In this document: in pieces, positions 15,766 to 23,744 of the stretch
Numbering within the stretch: the first letter of the stretch is position 1
How the letters are laid out: each line of letters begins with the position of its first letter
NCBI RefSeq assembly: GCF_002081825.1
Contig: NZ_MUKU01000039.1
Coordinates: forward strand, 1 to 49,027
Source: Chromobacterium haemolyticum
Lineage (GTDB): Bacteria > Pseudomonadota > Gammaproteobacteria > Burkholderiales > Chromobacteriaceae
DNA: 49,027 bases
Direction of reading: 5' to 3'
Translations under genes and position numbers: made by a program
Notes under the pieces: generated by a model
The model's database searches: none
Told to the model about the DNA's origin: nothing
The model's input: only the letters and a program-made list of their open reading frames with translations

Positions 15766-16632
15766 ATGCCCCGTCAAACCCTGATCGCCGGCGCCCTGAC
15801 CCTGGCGGCAACGGCCGCCTTCGCCGCCGAACCGCTGAAACTGTCCATCTACAACGCCGACGGCAATAGCTTCAACGTCAGCTCGGTGCTGGTCAGCGGC
15901 GAAAAAGACGCCATCCTGATCGACACCGGCTTCACCCGCGCTGACGCCCATCGCATCGCCGCCAAGGTGCTGGACAGCGGCAAGCAACTAAAAGCCATCT
16001 ATATCAGCCAGGCCGATCCCGACTACTACTTCGGTACCGCCGAACTGAAGAAGACCTTCCCGCAGGCCGAAGTACTCAGCAACGGTCCGACCCTGGCCAA
16101 GATAAAGGCCAATATCCAGGGCAAGCTCGCCTATTGGGGCCCGAAAATGGGCGCGAACGCGCCCAGCGCGCCGCTGCTGCCCGATGAACTGAAAGGCGAA
16201 CGCCTGGAACTGGAAGGCAAGACGCTGGAAATCAAGGGCACTCGCGGCGTACTGGCCCACCGCGGCTATGTGTGGATTCCATCCATCCGCGCGATTGTCG
16301 GCAATGTCGGCGTCACCGCTCCCAGCATGCACGTCTGGACCGCGGACACCCAGAGCCCGGCCGAACGCCAGGCCTGGATCAAGCAGCTGGATGAAATGGA
16401 AGCCCTGCAACCGGCGATCGTGGTGCCGGGCCACATGCAAGCGGGCGACAAAACCGATCTGAGCGCAGTGCGCTTCACTCGCCAATACTTGCAGCGCTTC
16501 GAATTGAATCTGGCCAAGTCGGCCGATAGCGCCCAGTTGATCCAGGCGATGAAGCAAGCCTTCCCGCAAGCGGGCGAAGACATGTCGCTGGAGATCGGCG
16601 CCAAGGTCAACAAAGGCGAAATGAAATGGTAA
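15766..16632 (+). CDS. Exported metallo-beta-lactamase-fold protein with altered metal motif
   Basis: 288 residues from ATG 15766. An in-frame ATG at 15751 is less likely because its own codons contain the GGAGA that serves the second ATG 8-9 bp later, and only the second gives a clean signal peptide (MPRQTLIAGALTLAATAAFA). The mature part resembles the MBL fold: NVSSVLVSGEKDAILIDTGF (residues 37-56) is the usual second strand pair, and IVVPGHM near 225 is the later His motif. The first metal motif HxHxDH is replaced by SQADPDYYFG (81-90), which lacks both leading His, so metal binding and hydrolase activity are uncertain. The stop overlaps the start of a DsbA-family gene by 7 bp, so the two products probably act in one process. 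Confidence 0.75.
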   Translation: MPRQTLIAGALTLAATAAFAAEPLKLSIYNADGNSFNVSSVLVSGEKDAILIDTGFTRADAHRIAAKVLDSGKQLKAIYISQADPDYYFGTAELKKTFPQAEVLSNGPTLAKIKANIQGKLAYWGPKMGANAPSAPLLPDELKGERLELEGKTLEIKGTRGVLAHRGYVWIPSIRAIVGNVGVTAPSMHVWTADTQSPAERQAWIKQLDEMEALQPAIVVPGHMQAGDKTDLSAVRFTRQYLQRFELNLAKSADSAQLIQAMKQAFPQAGEDMSLEIGAKVNKGEMKW

Positions 16633-17324
16633 GCGCCTCCACGATCCGGCTGCACTACTTTTACGATCCGCTGTGCGGCTGGTGCTACGGCGCCTCGCCG
16701 CTGCTGCTGGCGGCCGCGGCGCGGCCGGAAGTCGAACTGGCGCTGCACGGCGGCGGCATGCTGAGCGCGCCGCACAACCGCCGCGTGAACCTGGAATGGC
16801 GCGGCTATGTAATGCCGCACGATCACCGCATCGCCGCCCTTAGCGGCCAGCCCTTCGGCGACGCCTACTTCGACGGCTTGCTGCGCAGCGACGCGCGCTT
16901 GGACTCGACGCCGCCCATCGCCGCCGTTCTGGCCGCCCCGGAACTGGGCATCTCGCCACAAACCATGCTGTCCCGCGTGCAAGCCGCTCATTATCTGCAC
17001 GGCCTGGAGATTGCCAATGTCGCCGTGCTCACCCGGCTAGCGGCCGAATTGGGCGTGTCCGCCGACCGCTTCGCCGACGCCTACGCCGGCGGTCTGGCGC
17101 GCAGTGTCGAGCATATAGACCACAGCCGCCGGCTGATGACCCGCCTGGGCTTGCGCGGCTTCCCGTCCGCGGCGCTGGAAGTGGACGGCCGCTTCCAAGC
17201 CCTGGATCTGGGCTCCTATCTGGGCAAGCCGGACATGTTTAGCCAGCACCTGGCGCAACTCGGTGCCGCCACCCTCTCAGGCTCGGCCGAGCTGCCGCCG
17301 ATGTGCGGACTGGACGGCTGCTAA
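16626..17324 (+). CDS. DsbA-family thioredoxin-fold protein
   Basis: 232 residues. The N-terminus LHYFYDPLCGWCYGASPLL places a CGWC redox pair (Cys17, Cys20) after the first strand, as in FrnE/DsbA-like oxidoreductases. The helical insertion (about 60-150) and a cis-proline segment LRGFPSAALEVDG near 175 complete the fold. No signal peptide, so it should be cytoplasmic, unlike classic DsbA. The C-terminus ends in CGLDGC, a second Cys pair (227 and 232), perhaps a regulatory or resolving disulfide. It starts inside the end of the MBL-fold gene (7-bp overlap). Substrate unknown; isomerase or disulfide reductase activity is inferred from the family. Confidence 0.8.
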   Translation: MVSASTIRLHYFYDPLCGWCYGASPLLLAAAARPEVELALHGGGMLSAPHNRRVNLEWRGYVMPHDHRIAALSGQPFGDAYFDGLLRSDARLDSTPPIAAVLAAPELGISPQTMLSRVQAAHYLHGLEIANVAVLTRLAAELGVSADRFADAYAGGLARSVEHIDHSRRLMTRLGLRGFPSAALEVDGRFQALDLGSYLGKPDMFSQHLAQLGAATLSGSAELPPMCGLDGC

Positions 17325-17326
17325 GC

Positions 17327-17409
17327 ACCTGTTCAAAACCGCGCGCAGGGGCGCGACCTGGTGAAAGCAAGCACTGAAAAAGCGGCCTTGCTCATGGGAC
17401 GCATGAGCA
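17327..17409. repeat. Possible diverged relative of the 130-269 repeat
   Basis: It begins CACCTGTTCAAAA directly after the DsbA-family stop, close to the GAACCTGTTCAAAG-type terminus. It continues with a TGAAAAA...TGCTCATG...ATTCCG succession that parallels the interior of the element at 130-269. TGCTCATG (17389-17396) and CATGAGCA (17402-17409) form an exact 8-bp stem. No matching right terminal repeat is seen, so it would be a decayed copy. Confidence 0.35.
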
Positions 17410-17497
17410 TTCCGAATGCGGCACGCACCGAGTCGCGCTCTAGGCCGCGCAGCCTACCGTGAGCGACTTCCAAGGCCCCGCCCCCGCCCTCCCCGCC

Positions 17498-17529
17498 AAC
17501 GGCGGCCACGTCTGGACATGGCCGCCGTT
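17498..17529. terminator. Strong hairpin between operons
   Basis: AACGGCGGCCA (17498-17508) pairs exactly with TGGCCGCCGTT (17519-17529). No T run follows on either side, so it is only a possible terminator for the preceding operon. Further on, the 10-mer ACAAATTCAC occurs twice in direct orientation (17563-17572, 17601-17610) in the likely promoter area of the peptidase gene. Confidence 0.4.
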
Positions 17530-17650
17530 CGCCTTCTCCGCCCGCGCGGCAGTTGATGACAAACAAATTCACGGGCGCTACAGTATTCGGACACATCAAA
17601 ACAAATTCACTGTCTACAGCCTTTGGCTGAAATAAGGGAAACCCGTCCGG

Positions 17651-19726
17651 ATGAAAACCTTAGGCCCCCCACTATCCTTCGCCCTGCTCGCGCTCAGTGC
17701 CGCGGCAAGCGCCGCTCAAGACCCGTATCTATGGCTGGAGGAGATTCAAGGCAAAGAAGCGCTGGCCTGGGTTGGCCAGCAAAACGCGAGCACGCGCCAG
17801 GACCTCAGTCAGCAAGCCGACTATCCGACGCTGCGCCGCGAACTGCTGACCATCCTGGACTCCAACGACCGCATCCCCTCCGTGGAGAAGATAGGCGGGC
17901 TGTACTACAACTTCTGGCGCGACAAGGATCACCCGCGCGGATTGTGGCGGCGCGCCACTTTGGACGAATACCGCAAGGCCGCGCCGCAATGGGAAACGGT
18001 GCTGGATCTGGATGGTCTGGCCAAAGACGAAGGGGAAAACTGGGTCTGGCAAGGAGCCGACTGCCTGCGCCCCAATCAAGAGCGCTGCCTACTGCGCCTG
18101 AGCCGCGGCGGCGGCGACGCCGCGGTGGTGCGCGAATTCGATCCGGCCGCCAAAGCCTTCGTCAAGGATGGCTTCCAGTTGCCGGAAGCCAAGAGCGAAG
18201 TCAGCTGGCAGGACCATGACTCCCTTTATGTAATGAGCGACTTCGGCCCTGGATCGCTGACTGACTCCGGCTACCCCCGCGTCGTCAAAACCTGGCGCCG
18301 TGGCCAGCCGCTGGCCCAAGCGCAAACCGTGTTCGAAGGCCGGCAAGCCGACGTCGCCGTGCACGCGGCCAGGATTGACGCCCAAGGCCGCCGCTACGAC
18401 GTGATCACGCGCGCGCCCACCTTCTTCACCACGGAAACCCGCCTGCTGGTCGCCGGAGAATGGCGGCGGCTGGACAAGCCCGATCATGTCGGCGTCGACT
18501 TTTTCGACAACTGGCTGTTACTGACGCCCAAGCAGGACTGGAAAATCGGCGCAAAAACCTGGCGAGGCGGCTCCCTGCTGGCCATCGATGTCGAAGCCTA
18601 CCTGGCCGGGACGCGTGACTTCACCCCTTTGTTCGAGCCCAGCGCCACCGTCTCGCTGGCGGAACAGACATCCACCCGCGACAGCCTGCTGCTGACCACG
18701 CTGGACAATGTCGGCAGCCGCTTGCGGGAGTGGAAGGTCGTGGCCGGTCAATGGCAATCCCGCACCGTAGATACCCCGAACTTCGGCAGCATCAGCGTGC
18801 GCGCGGTCGACCCTGATCGGGACAATCGCTACTTCTACAGCTTCACCGACTTTCTAACGCCGCCGACGCTGGCGCTAGCCGAGGCCGGCAGCGATCAACG
18901 CCAGATGCTGAAACAGCAACCCGGCTTTTTCGACGCCAGCCCCTACCGCATCCAACAGTGGTTCGCCGCCTCTCGCGACGGTACTCGGGTGCCCTACTTC
19001 CTGGTCAGCCGCAAAGACATCAAGCTGGACGGCACCAACCCCACTCTCCTGTACGGCTACGGCGGTTTCGAAGTGTCGCTGACCCCGCGCTACAACGGCG
19101 CGCTGGGCAAAGCCTGGCTGGATCGCGGCGGCGTCTACGCGCTGGCCAATATCCGCGGAGGCGGCGAATACGGCCCGGCCTGGCACGAGGCTGCGCGCAA
19201 ACACCTGCGCCAGAACGCCTACGACGACTTCGCCGCCATCGCCGAGGACCTGGCCAAGCGAGGCGTGGCCGATGCCCGCCATCTGGGCATCAAAGGGGGC
19301 AGCAACGGCGGCCTGCTAATGGGGGTGATGCTCACCCAGCGCCCGGAGCTGTTCAACGCCGTGGTCTGCCAGGTGCCGCTGCTGGACATGCGCCGCTTCA
19401 ACCGCTTGCTGGCCGGGGCCAGCTGGATGGACGAGTACGGCAACCCGGACCTGCCGGAAGACTGGGCCTATATCCGCCGTTATTCGCCCTATCAGAACCT
19501 GAAGCCGGACGCGCGCTACCCGGCCACCCTATTCATGACCTCGACGCTGGATGACCGGGTCCACCCCGGCCATGCCCGCAAGATGTTCGCGGCCATGCAG
19601 GCGATGGGCGCCCCGGTGCAGTATTTCGAACGCACCGAAGGCGGGCACGGCGCCGCCGCCAACCACCAACAAGAGGCCGATATCGCGGCGATGGAATACG
19701 TCTTCCTGTTGCGCCAACTGCGCTGA
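17651..19726 (+). CDS. Periplasmic prolyl oligopeptidase (family S9A)
   Basis: 691 residues: signal peptide of about 22 residues ending in AAASAA, an N-terminal beta-propeller part (about 25-420) and a C-terminal alpha/beta hydrolase domain (about 430-691). The catalytic triad is visible: Ser551 in GGSNGG, Asp634 in LDDRVHP and His666 in EGGHGA. Arg636 matches the substrate-binding Arg of prolyl oligopeptidase. ANIRGGGEYGPAWHEAARK near 500 is the usual oxyanion-side signature. It cleaves short peptides after proline in the periplasm. The start ATG 17651 follows AAGGGAAA. Length and domain order are normal for the family. It appears monocistronic; a decayed small gene follows. Confidence 0.9.
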   Translation: MKTLGPPLSFALLALSAAASAAQDPYLWLEEIQGKEALAWVGQQNASTRQDLSQQADYPTLRRELLTILDSNDRIPSVEKIGGLYYNFWRDKDHPRGLWRRATLDEYRKAAPQWETVLDLDGLAKDEGENWVWQGADCLRPNQERCLLRLSRGGGDAAVVREFDPAAKAFVKDGFQLPEAKSEVSWQDHDSLYVMSDFGPGSLTDSGYPRVVKTWRRGQPLAQAQTVFEGRQADVAVHAARIDAQGRRYDVITRAPTFFTTETRLLVAGEWRRLDKPDHVGVDFFDNWLLLTPKQDWKIGAKTWRGGSLLAIDVEAYLAGTRDFTPLFEPSATVSLAEQTSTRDSLLLTTLDNVGSRLREWKVVAGQWQSRTVDTPNFGSISVRAVDPDRDNRYFYSFTDFLTPPTLALAEAGSDQRQMLKQQPGFFDASPYRIQQWFAASRDGTRVPYFLVSRKDIKLDGTNPTLLYGYGGFEVSLTPRYNGALGKAWLDRGGVYALANIRGGGEYGPAWHEAARKHLRQNAYDDFAAIAEDLAKRGVADARHLGIKGGSNGGLLMGVMLTQRPELFNAVVCQVPLLDMRRFNRLLAGASWMDEYGNPDLPEDWAYIRRYSPYQNLKPDARYPATLFMTSTLDDRVHPGHARKMFAAMQAMGAPVQYFERTEGGHGAAANHQQEADIAAMEYVFLLRQLR

Positions 19727-19769
19727 CGCGCCCCATCCGGCAGAAAGAAGAGCCAAGCAACGGCAACAG

Positions 19770-20110
19770 ATGCAACCCCTGGTTGGCCGTTATATCGCCG
19801 CCTACTGGCAATTCGACATCGCCGGCATGCTGGCTCAACTCAGCCCGGATGCGGTGTTCGAGAATGACACCAACGGCGAACGTCCGCCGACTCACAGCGG
19901 CCATCTGGCGGAACGGGCATGGTTCAGCCAACGACGGCAAACGGCGGAAGCCTTGCCGTTCGGCCTCGCCGGCGCCCGCATCTATTGCCAGACCCTTTTG
20001 GCTCAGGTTCTGCCTACCGGCGGCAAGGCGGGGACACGCTGGAATTGAGCGGACGCTCGGAGTTTCGCTTCTACAACGGCAAGATCAGCTATCTCGCAGG
20101 CGACAACTGA
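19770..20110 (+). pseudogene. SnoaL/NTF2-like protein, frameshifted
   Basis: The frame from ATG 19770 reads MQPLVGRYIAAYWQFDIAGM, then LSPDAVFENDTNGE, a recognisable start of a SnoaL/NTF2-like alpha+beta barrel. It stops early at 20048. The proper ending, DTLELSGRSEFRFYNGKISY, is found in another frame up to 20110. One extra G in the run at about 20031-20034 (GCGGGGACACG) would restore one frame. The middle (residues about 35-75) is also poorly conserved and the N-terminus lacks the usual leader and a ribosome binding site. Either a real pseudogene or a sequence error in the G run. Confidence 0.6.
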
Positions 20111-20135
20111 TGCCACGCGAGCAGGGCATCAAAAC

Positions 20136-20174
20136 AAACCGCCTGCGGCCGAAACGGCGACAGGCGGTTTTGCA
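20136..20174. terminator. Bidirectional terminator
   Basis: AAACCGCCTG (20136-20145) pairs with CAGGCGGTTT (20161-20170) around a 15-nt loop, with TTTT on the plus side and a T-rich exit on the minus side. It separates the SnoaL remnant from the converging enoyl-CoA hydratase gene. Confidence 0.75.
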
Positions 20175-20189
20175 TGGGATGCGCGATGT

Positions 20190-20975
20190 TCAATCATCGC
20201 TGGACTCGACCCAACTGGGGCTGCGCTTGGCGATGAAGGCGTTGACGCCCTCGATCTGCTCCGCGCCACCTATCAGCTGACGCACCGCGGCGCGCTCGCG
20301 CTCCAGATGCTGGGCCAGCGTCAGGTTGCCGCTCTCCTCGATCAGACGACGCGCCGCGGCCACCGCGCCCGGCGCTTGGTTCGCCACCTTGTTGGCCAGG
20401 CTGATCGCCACGATCTTGGCGAAGCCCTGATCCACCACCTCCTCGATCAGCCCTATGGTCAGGGCCTTCTCCGCCGTCACCACTTCGCCGCCTAGAATGA
20501 TGCGCTTGGCCCAGGAGACACCCACCTTGTCCGCCAGCGTCTTGGTGCCGCCCGCCGCCGGAATGATACCCACTTTGGCCTCCGGCAACCCGAGCTTGGC
20601 TCCGCGCTCGGCCACCATGTAATCACAGCCCAACGCCAGTTCCAAACCGCCGCCCAAAGCGTAGCCGTTGATCGCGGCCACGGTGACGCCGTGGTATTGC
20701 TGCAAACTGCGCAAAGCGCCGGCGAAGGCGTCGAATACCTTGTCGGCCTCGGCCGCGTCGCCGGACGCGAACTGCTTCAAATCGGCGCCGGCGGAAAAAA
20801 ACGCGTCGCCCGCCCCGGTCAGCACCACCGAACGCACAGCCGGATCCGCATCCAGCGACCGCATCGTCGTAGCCAGCTCATTCAGGCTCTCCGTGGTCAG
20901 CAGATTTGCCGGCGCGTTTTTGAGAGTCACGATCGCTGACTGGCCCAGCCGCTCAAGTGTCAGATACTTGGCCAT
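20190..20975 (-). CDS. Enoyl-CoA hydratase/isomerase (crotonase family)
   Basis: 261 residues, standard crotonase length. The oxyanion-hole segments FFSAGADLKQF (59-69) and NGYALGGGLELALGCDYMVA (103-122) are intact. Both catalytic acids of true hydratases are present: Glu112 (GGGLE) and Glu132 (LPEAKVGIIPAAGG). It should hydrate 2-enoyl-CoA in fatty-acid or amino-acid breakdown. Ribosome binding site GAGG lies 6 bp upstream. It is transcribed alone; no other beta-oxidation gene is near, so the pathway is not shown by context. Repeated GACCA elements lie upstream. Confidence 0.88.
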   Translation of the reverse strand: MAKYLTLERLGQSAIVTLKNAPANLLTTESLNELATTMRSLDADPAVRSVVLTGAGDAFFSAGADLKQFASGDAAEADKVFDAFAGALRSLQQYHGVTVAAINGYALGGGLELALGCDYMVAERGAKLGLPEAKVGIIPAAGGTKTLADKVGVSWAKRIILGGEVVTAEKALTIGLIEEVVDQGFAKIVAISLANKVANQAPGAVAAARRLIEESGNLTLAQHLERERAAVRQLIGGAEQIEGVNAFIAKRSPSWVESSDD

Positions 20976-21283
20976 ATTTTCCTCACTCTATCCCCATGGA
21001 TTACATCGCTTATGCATATGTTTTGACCAGGTCGAGCGCCTGGATCCTCAGCGGGGGACCCATTGCGCATAGGTCCGAAGCCAAAGCAGCATTCTCATTG
21101 CAAACTGACCTTTTGACCAGTAGTCGACCAGCAAGACCATCATTTTTTTTATAACTTTCTTTAAGGAGATGCCAAGTAAAATTTTGATAAAGGCAATAAA
21201 TGCCAAAAGCAAATATGACTACCGCGCGCGCAAGCCAGGGACGCCACTCTGTTACCATAGAGCTTTCTGAGACAGGTTGCGGC
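20976..21283. other. Divergent promoter region with repeated GACCA elements
   Basis: 308 bp between the crotonase gene and the TauE/SafE-like gene. The 10-mer TTTTGACCAG occurs twice (21021-21030 and 21111-21120), and GACCA twice more at 21126-21130 and 21135-21139, so four like-oriented copies face the crotonase promoter. They recall the GACCA/TGGTC halves used by GntR/FadR-type regulators, but the spacing does not match the FadR consensus. No gene is seen. Confidence 0.4.
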
Positions 21284-21949
21284 ATGATTGAAACGAGCGG
21301 GTGGATATTGTTTCTGGCGGGCTTGCTGGGCGGCGGCCACTGCATGGGCATGTGCGGCGGCATCGTCGCCGCGCTGACGCTGAATCTGCCCCCCGAAACC
21401 GGCCGCTGGCGCATCATGCTGGCCTACAATCTGGGGCGCATCGGCAGCTACGCGCTGATCGGCGCGCTGCTGGGCGGCCTGGCCGCCACCAGCCTCGCCC
21501 TGCTTAACATCCGCGGCCTTCAACTGGCGTTGGCGCTGTTGGCCAACCTGATGCTGGTGGCCATGGGCCTCTACCTGGCCGGCTTGTCTGGAGCGGTCAA
21601 TCTGATCGAGCGCTTGGGCGTGCCGATATGGCGACGCTTGCAGCCGCTGCTGGGGCGCCTGCTGCCGGTCCGCTCGCCGCAATCCGCCTTGCTGGCCGGC
21701 ATGGTCTGGGGCTGGCTGCCCTGTGGATTGGTCTACAGCGCTTCGCTGTCAGCGCTGGCCACCGGCAGCACGTCCGGCGGCGCGCTGGCCATGCTGGCCT
21801 TCGGCCTCGGCACCTTGCCTAATCTCTTGCTGATGGGCGCCTTCGCCGACAGCCTGCGCCGCTGGATGCAACAACGACCAGTCCGCCTAACGGCGGGACT
21901 GGTCGTTGCTGGCATCGGCGCCTGGCAATTGCTGCGAGCGCTTATTTAA
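21284..21949 (+). CDS. TauE/SafE-family (UreH-TM/DsbD-like) membrane protein
   Basis: 221 residues, six membrane helices. It begins with the family hallmark GLLGGGHCMGMCGGIVAAL (Cys32-type helix pair), and the second half repeats the pattern GMVWGWLPCGLVYSASLSAL, an internal duplication typical of this group. Homologues are annotated as sulfite exporter TauE/SafE family or as copper/cytochrome-assembly factors beside ccoS/ccoI. The conserved membrane Cys suggest metal or thiol handling. ATG 21284 has only a weak AGG upstream. Its last 8 bp overlap the end of znuA tail to tail, and there is no terminator between them. Confidence 0.75.
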   Translation: MIETSGWILFLAGLLGGGHCMGMCGGIVAALTLNLPPETGRWRIMLAYNLGRIGSYALIGALLGGLAATSLALLNIRGLQLALALLANLMLVAMGLYLAGLSGAVNLIERLGVPIWRRLQPLLGRLLPVRSPQSALLAGMVWGWLPCGLVYSASLSALATGSTSGGALAMLAFGLGTLPNLLLMGAFADSLRRWMQQRPVRLTAGLVVAGIGAWQLLRALI

Positions 21950-22847
21950 ACGACTTTAGAATGGTATCCACGTTGTAGCGGAACATCGCCAGATAGCTGG
22001 GCGCGGGGCCGGACGGACCTGACAGCGCGTCGGCATACAGCTTGCCGCCTATCGTCACCTTGGCCTCGCGCGACAACTGCTCCAACAGACGCTTATCGGT
22101 CATGTTCTCCATGAACACCGCCGACACTTTCTCCTGCCGCACCTGGCGTACCAGACGCGCCACCGCCTTGGCCGACGCCTCGGACTCGGTGCTCACTCCC
22201 TGAATGGCCAGCACTTGCAGTTGGTAACGCTCGCCCAGATAAGCAAAGGCGTCGTGCGAAGTCAGCATCTTGCGCTTGGCTGCCGGCACGGCGGCGAAGG
22301 CCTTGGCCGCCCAGGCGTCCATCTCCTTCACCTTGGCCGCGTAGTCGGCGGCACGGCGAGCGTATTCCTGCTTGCCGGCCGGATCCGCCTGGCTCAAGCC
22401 GGCTTCGATATTGCGGATGTAAGTCAGCACGCGCTTGGGATCGTGCCAAGCGTGCGGATCGATGGCTCCATGGTCATGCCCGGCATGGCTGTGATCATGT
22501 CCATGGTGATCCTCGTCCTCCGCTTCGCGGGTCTTGATGCCCTTGCCCGCCTCCACTTGTACGCCTTTGAAATGAGCGGCCTTGCTCAGCCGCACCATCC
22601 AGCCCTCCATGCCCAGACCGTTGGTGACCAACAGCTTGGCGCCGGCCACTTTCTTGACGTCGGCCGGCGACGGCTGGAACACGTGGGCGTCCTGGTCCGG
22701 TCCCACCAGCGAGGATACGTCGACGCGATCTCCGCCGATCTCCCGCGTCATATCGGCCATGATGCTGAAGCTGGCGACCACCGGCAGCTTGGCCCAGACG
22801 GTCAAGGGCAAGCCCAGCAACAACAGGGCCATGATTGATTTCTTCAT
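21942..22847 (-). CDS. znuA: Zinc ABC transporter substrate-binding protein ZnuA
   Basis: 301 residues with signal peptide MKKSIMALLLLGLPLTVWA. Metal ligands: His55 (DQDAHVFQPSP), His132 (DPHAWHDP), a later His in TSHDAFAYLGERY and the terminal acidic ligand region (YADALSG). A His/Asp-rich loop at 111-127 (DHHGHDHSHAGHDHG) marks ZnuA rather than manganese-binding homologues. It captures periplasmic zinc for ZnuBC. AAGGAAG precedes the ATG. It is the last gene of the zinc operon, 21 bp after znuB, and overlaps the converging membrane-protein gene by 8 bp. Confidence 0.93.
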   Translation of the reverse strand: MKKSIMALLLLGLPLTVWAKLPVVASFSIMADMTREIGGDRVDVSSLVGPDQDAHVFQPSPADVKKVAGAKLLVTNGLGMEGWMVRLSKAAHFKGVQVEAGKGIKTREAEDEDHHGHDHSHAGHDHGAIDPHAWHDPKRVLTYIRNIEAGLSQADPAGKQEYARRAADYAAKVKEMDAWAAKAFAAVPAAKRKMLTSHDAFAYLGERYQLQVLAIQGVSTESEASAKAVARLVRQVRQEKVSAVFMENMTDKRLLEQLSREAKVTIGGKLYADALSGPSGPAPSYLAMFRYNVDTILKSFK

Positions 22848-22868
22848 CGGCGACTTCCTTATAAGGGT

Positions 22869-23744
22869 TCAGGATTCCAGATGCCGGGCGCGGATGTAGC
22901 GCGGCAAAGCCCCGCCCACCGGCGCCAACAGCAACGACAGCAGATAGACCAGGCCCGCCAGCAGAATGATGGCCGGCCCGGAGGGCAGTTCGAAATGGTA
23001 GGACAGCAAGAGGCCGCCCAAGCCCGCCAGGAAAGCGATGGCCACCGACAAGCCAAGCAAGGCTTCGATGCGCTCGGTCCACAAGCGGGCGGTGATCGCC
23101 GGCAGCATCATCAGGCCCACCGCCATCAAGGTGCCCAGCGCCTGGAAACCGGCCACCAGGTTCAGCACCACCAGCATCAGGAACAACATGTGCCACAAGC
23201 CACCACGCGCGCCCACGGCGCGCAAATAGACCGGATCCAGGCTTTCCAGCAGCAGAGGGCGGTAGATCAAGGCCAGCGCCAACAAGGTGAAGGATGCAAC
23301 GCCGGCCACCAGGAACAGGGCCGCGTCGTCCACCGCCAGCACAGAGCCGAACAAGATGTGCATCAAGTCCACATTGCTGCCGCCGCGCGACACCAGCAAT
23401 ACGCCGATGGATAAGGACAGCAGGTAGAAGGCGGCGAAGCTGGCGTCTTCCTTGATGCTGGTAAAACGCGTGGCCAGACCGGCCAGCAGCGCCACCAGCA
23501 CGCCGGCGAAGAAACCGCCCACGCTCATCGCCGGCAGGCTGAGGCCCGCCATCATGAAGCCCACCGCGGCGCCGGGCAGCACGGCGTGGCTCATCGCGTC
23601 GCCCATCAGGCTCATGCGCCGCATCACCAGAAACAGGCCGATAGGGCCGCTGCCCAAGGCCAGGGCCAGGCAACCGATCAGCGCCCGGCGCATGAAGGCG
23701 AACTCGGCGAACGGCGCCACCAGTAAATCGTATAAGTGCAACAT
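22869..23744 (-). CDS. znuB: Zinc ABC transporter permease ZnuB
   Basis: 291 residues, ABC-3 type permease with about eight helices. LVMRRMSLMGDAMSHAVLPGAAVGF (in two runs near residue 40) is the conserved family segment, and LAVDDAALFLVAG follows. The ATG at 23744 shares its A with the znuC stop codon (TGATG), so the two are translationally coupled. It forms the membrane channel for zinc taken from ZnuA. Confidence 0.92.
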   Translation of the reverse strand: MLHLYDLLVAPFAEFAFMRRALIGCLALALGSGPIGLFLVMRRMSLMGDAMSHAVLPGAAVGFMMAGLSLPAMSVGGFFAGVLVALLAGLATRFTSIKEDASFAAFYLLSLSIGVLLVSRGGSNVDLMHILFGSVLAVDDAALFLVAGVASFTLLALALIYRPLLLESLDPVYLRAVGARGGLWHMLFLMLVVLNLVAGFQALGTLMAVGLMMLPAITARLWTERIEALLGLSVAIAFLAGLGGLLLSYHFELPSGPAIILLAGLVYLLSLLLAPVGGALPRYIRARHLES

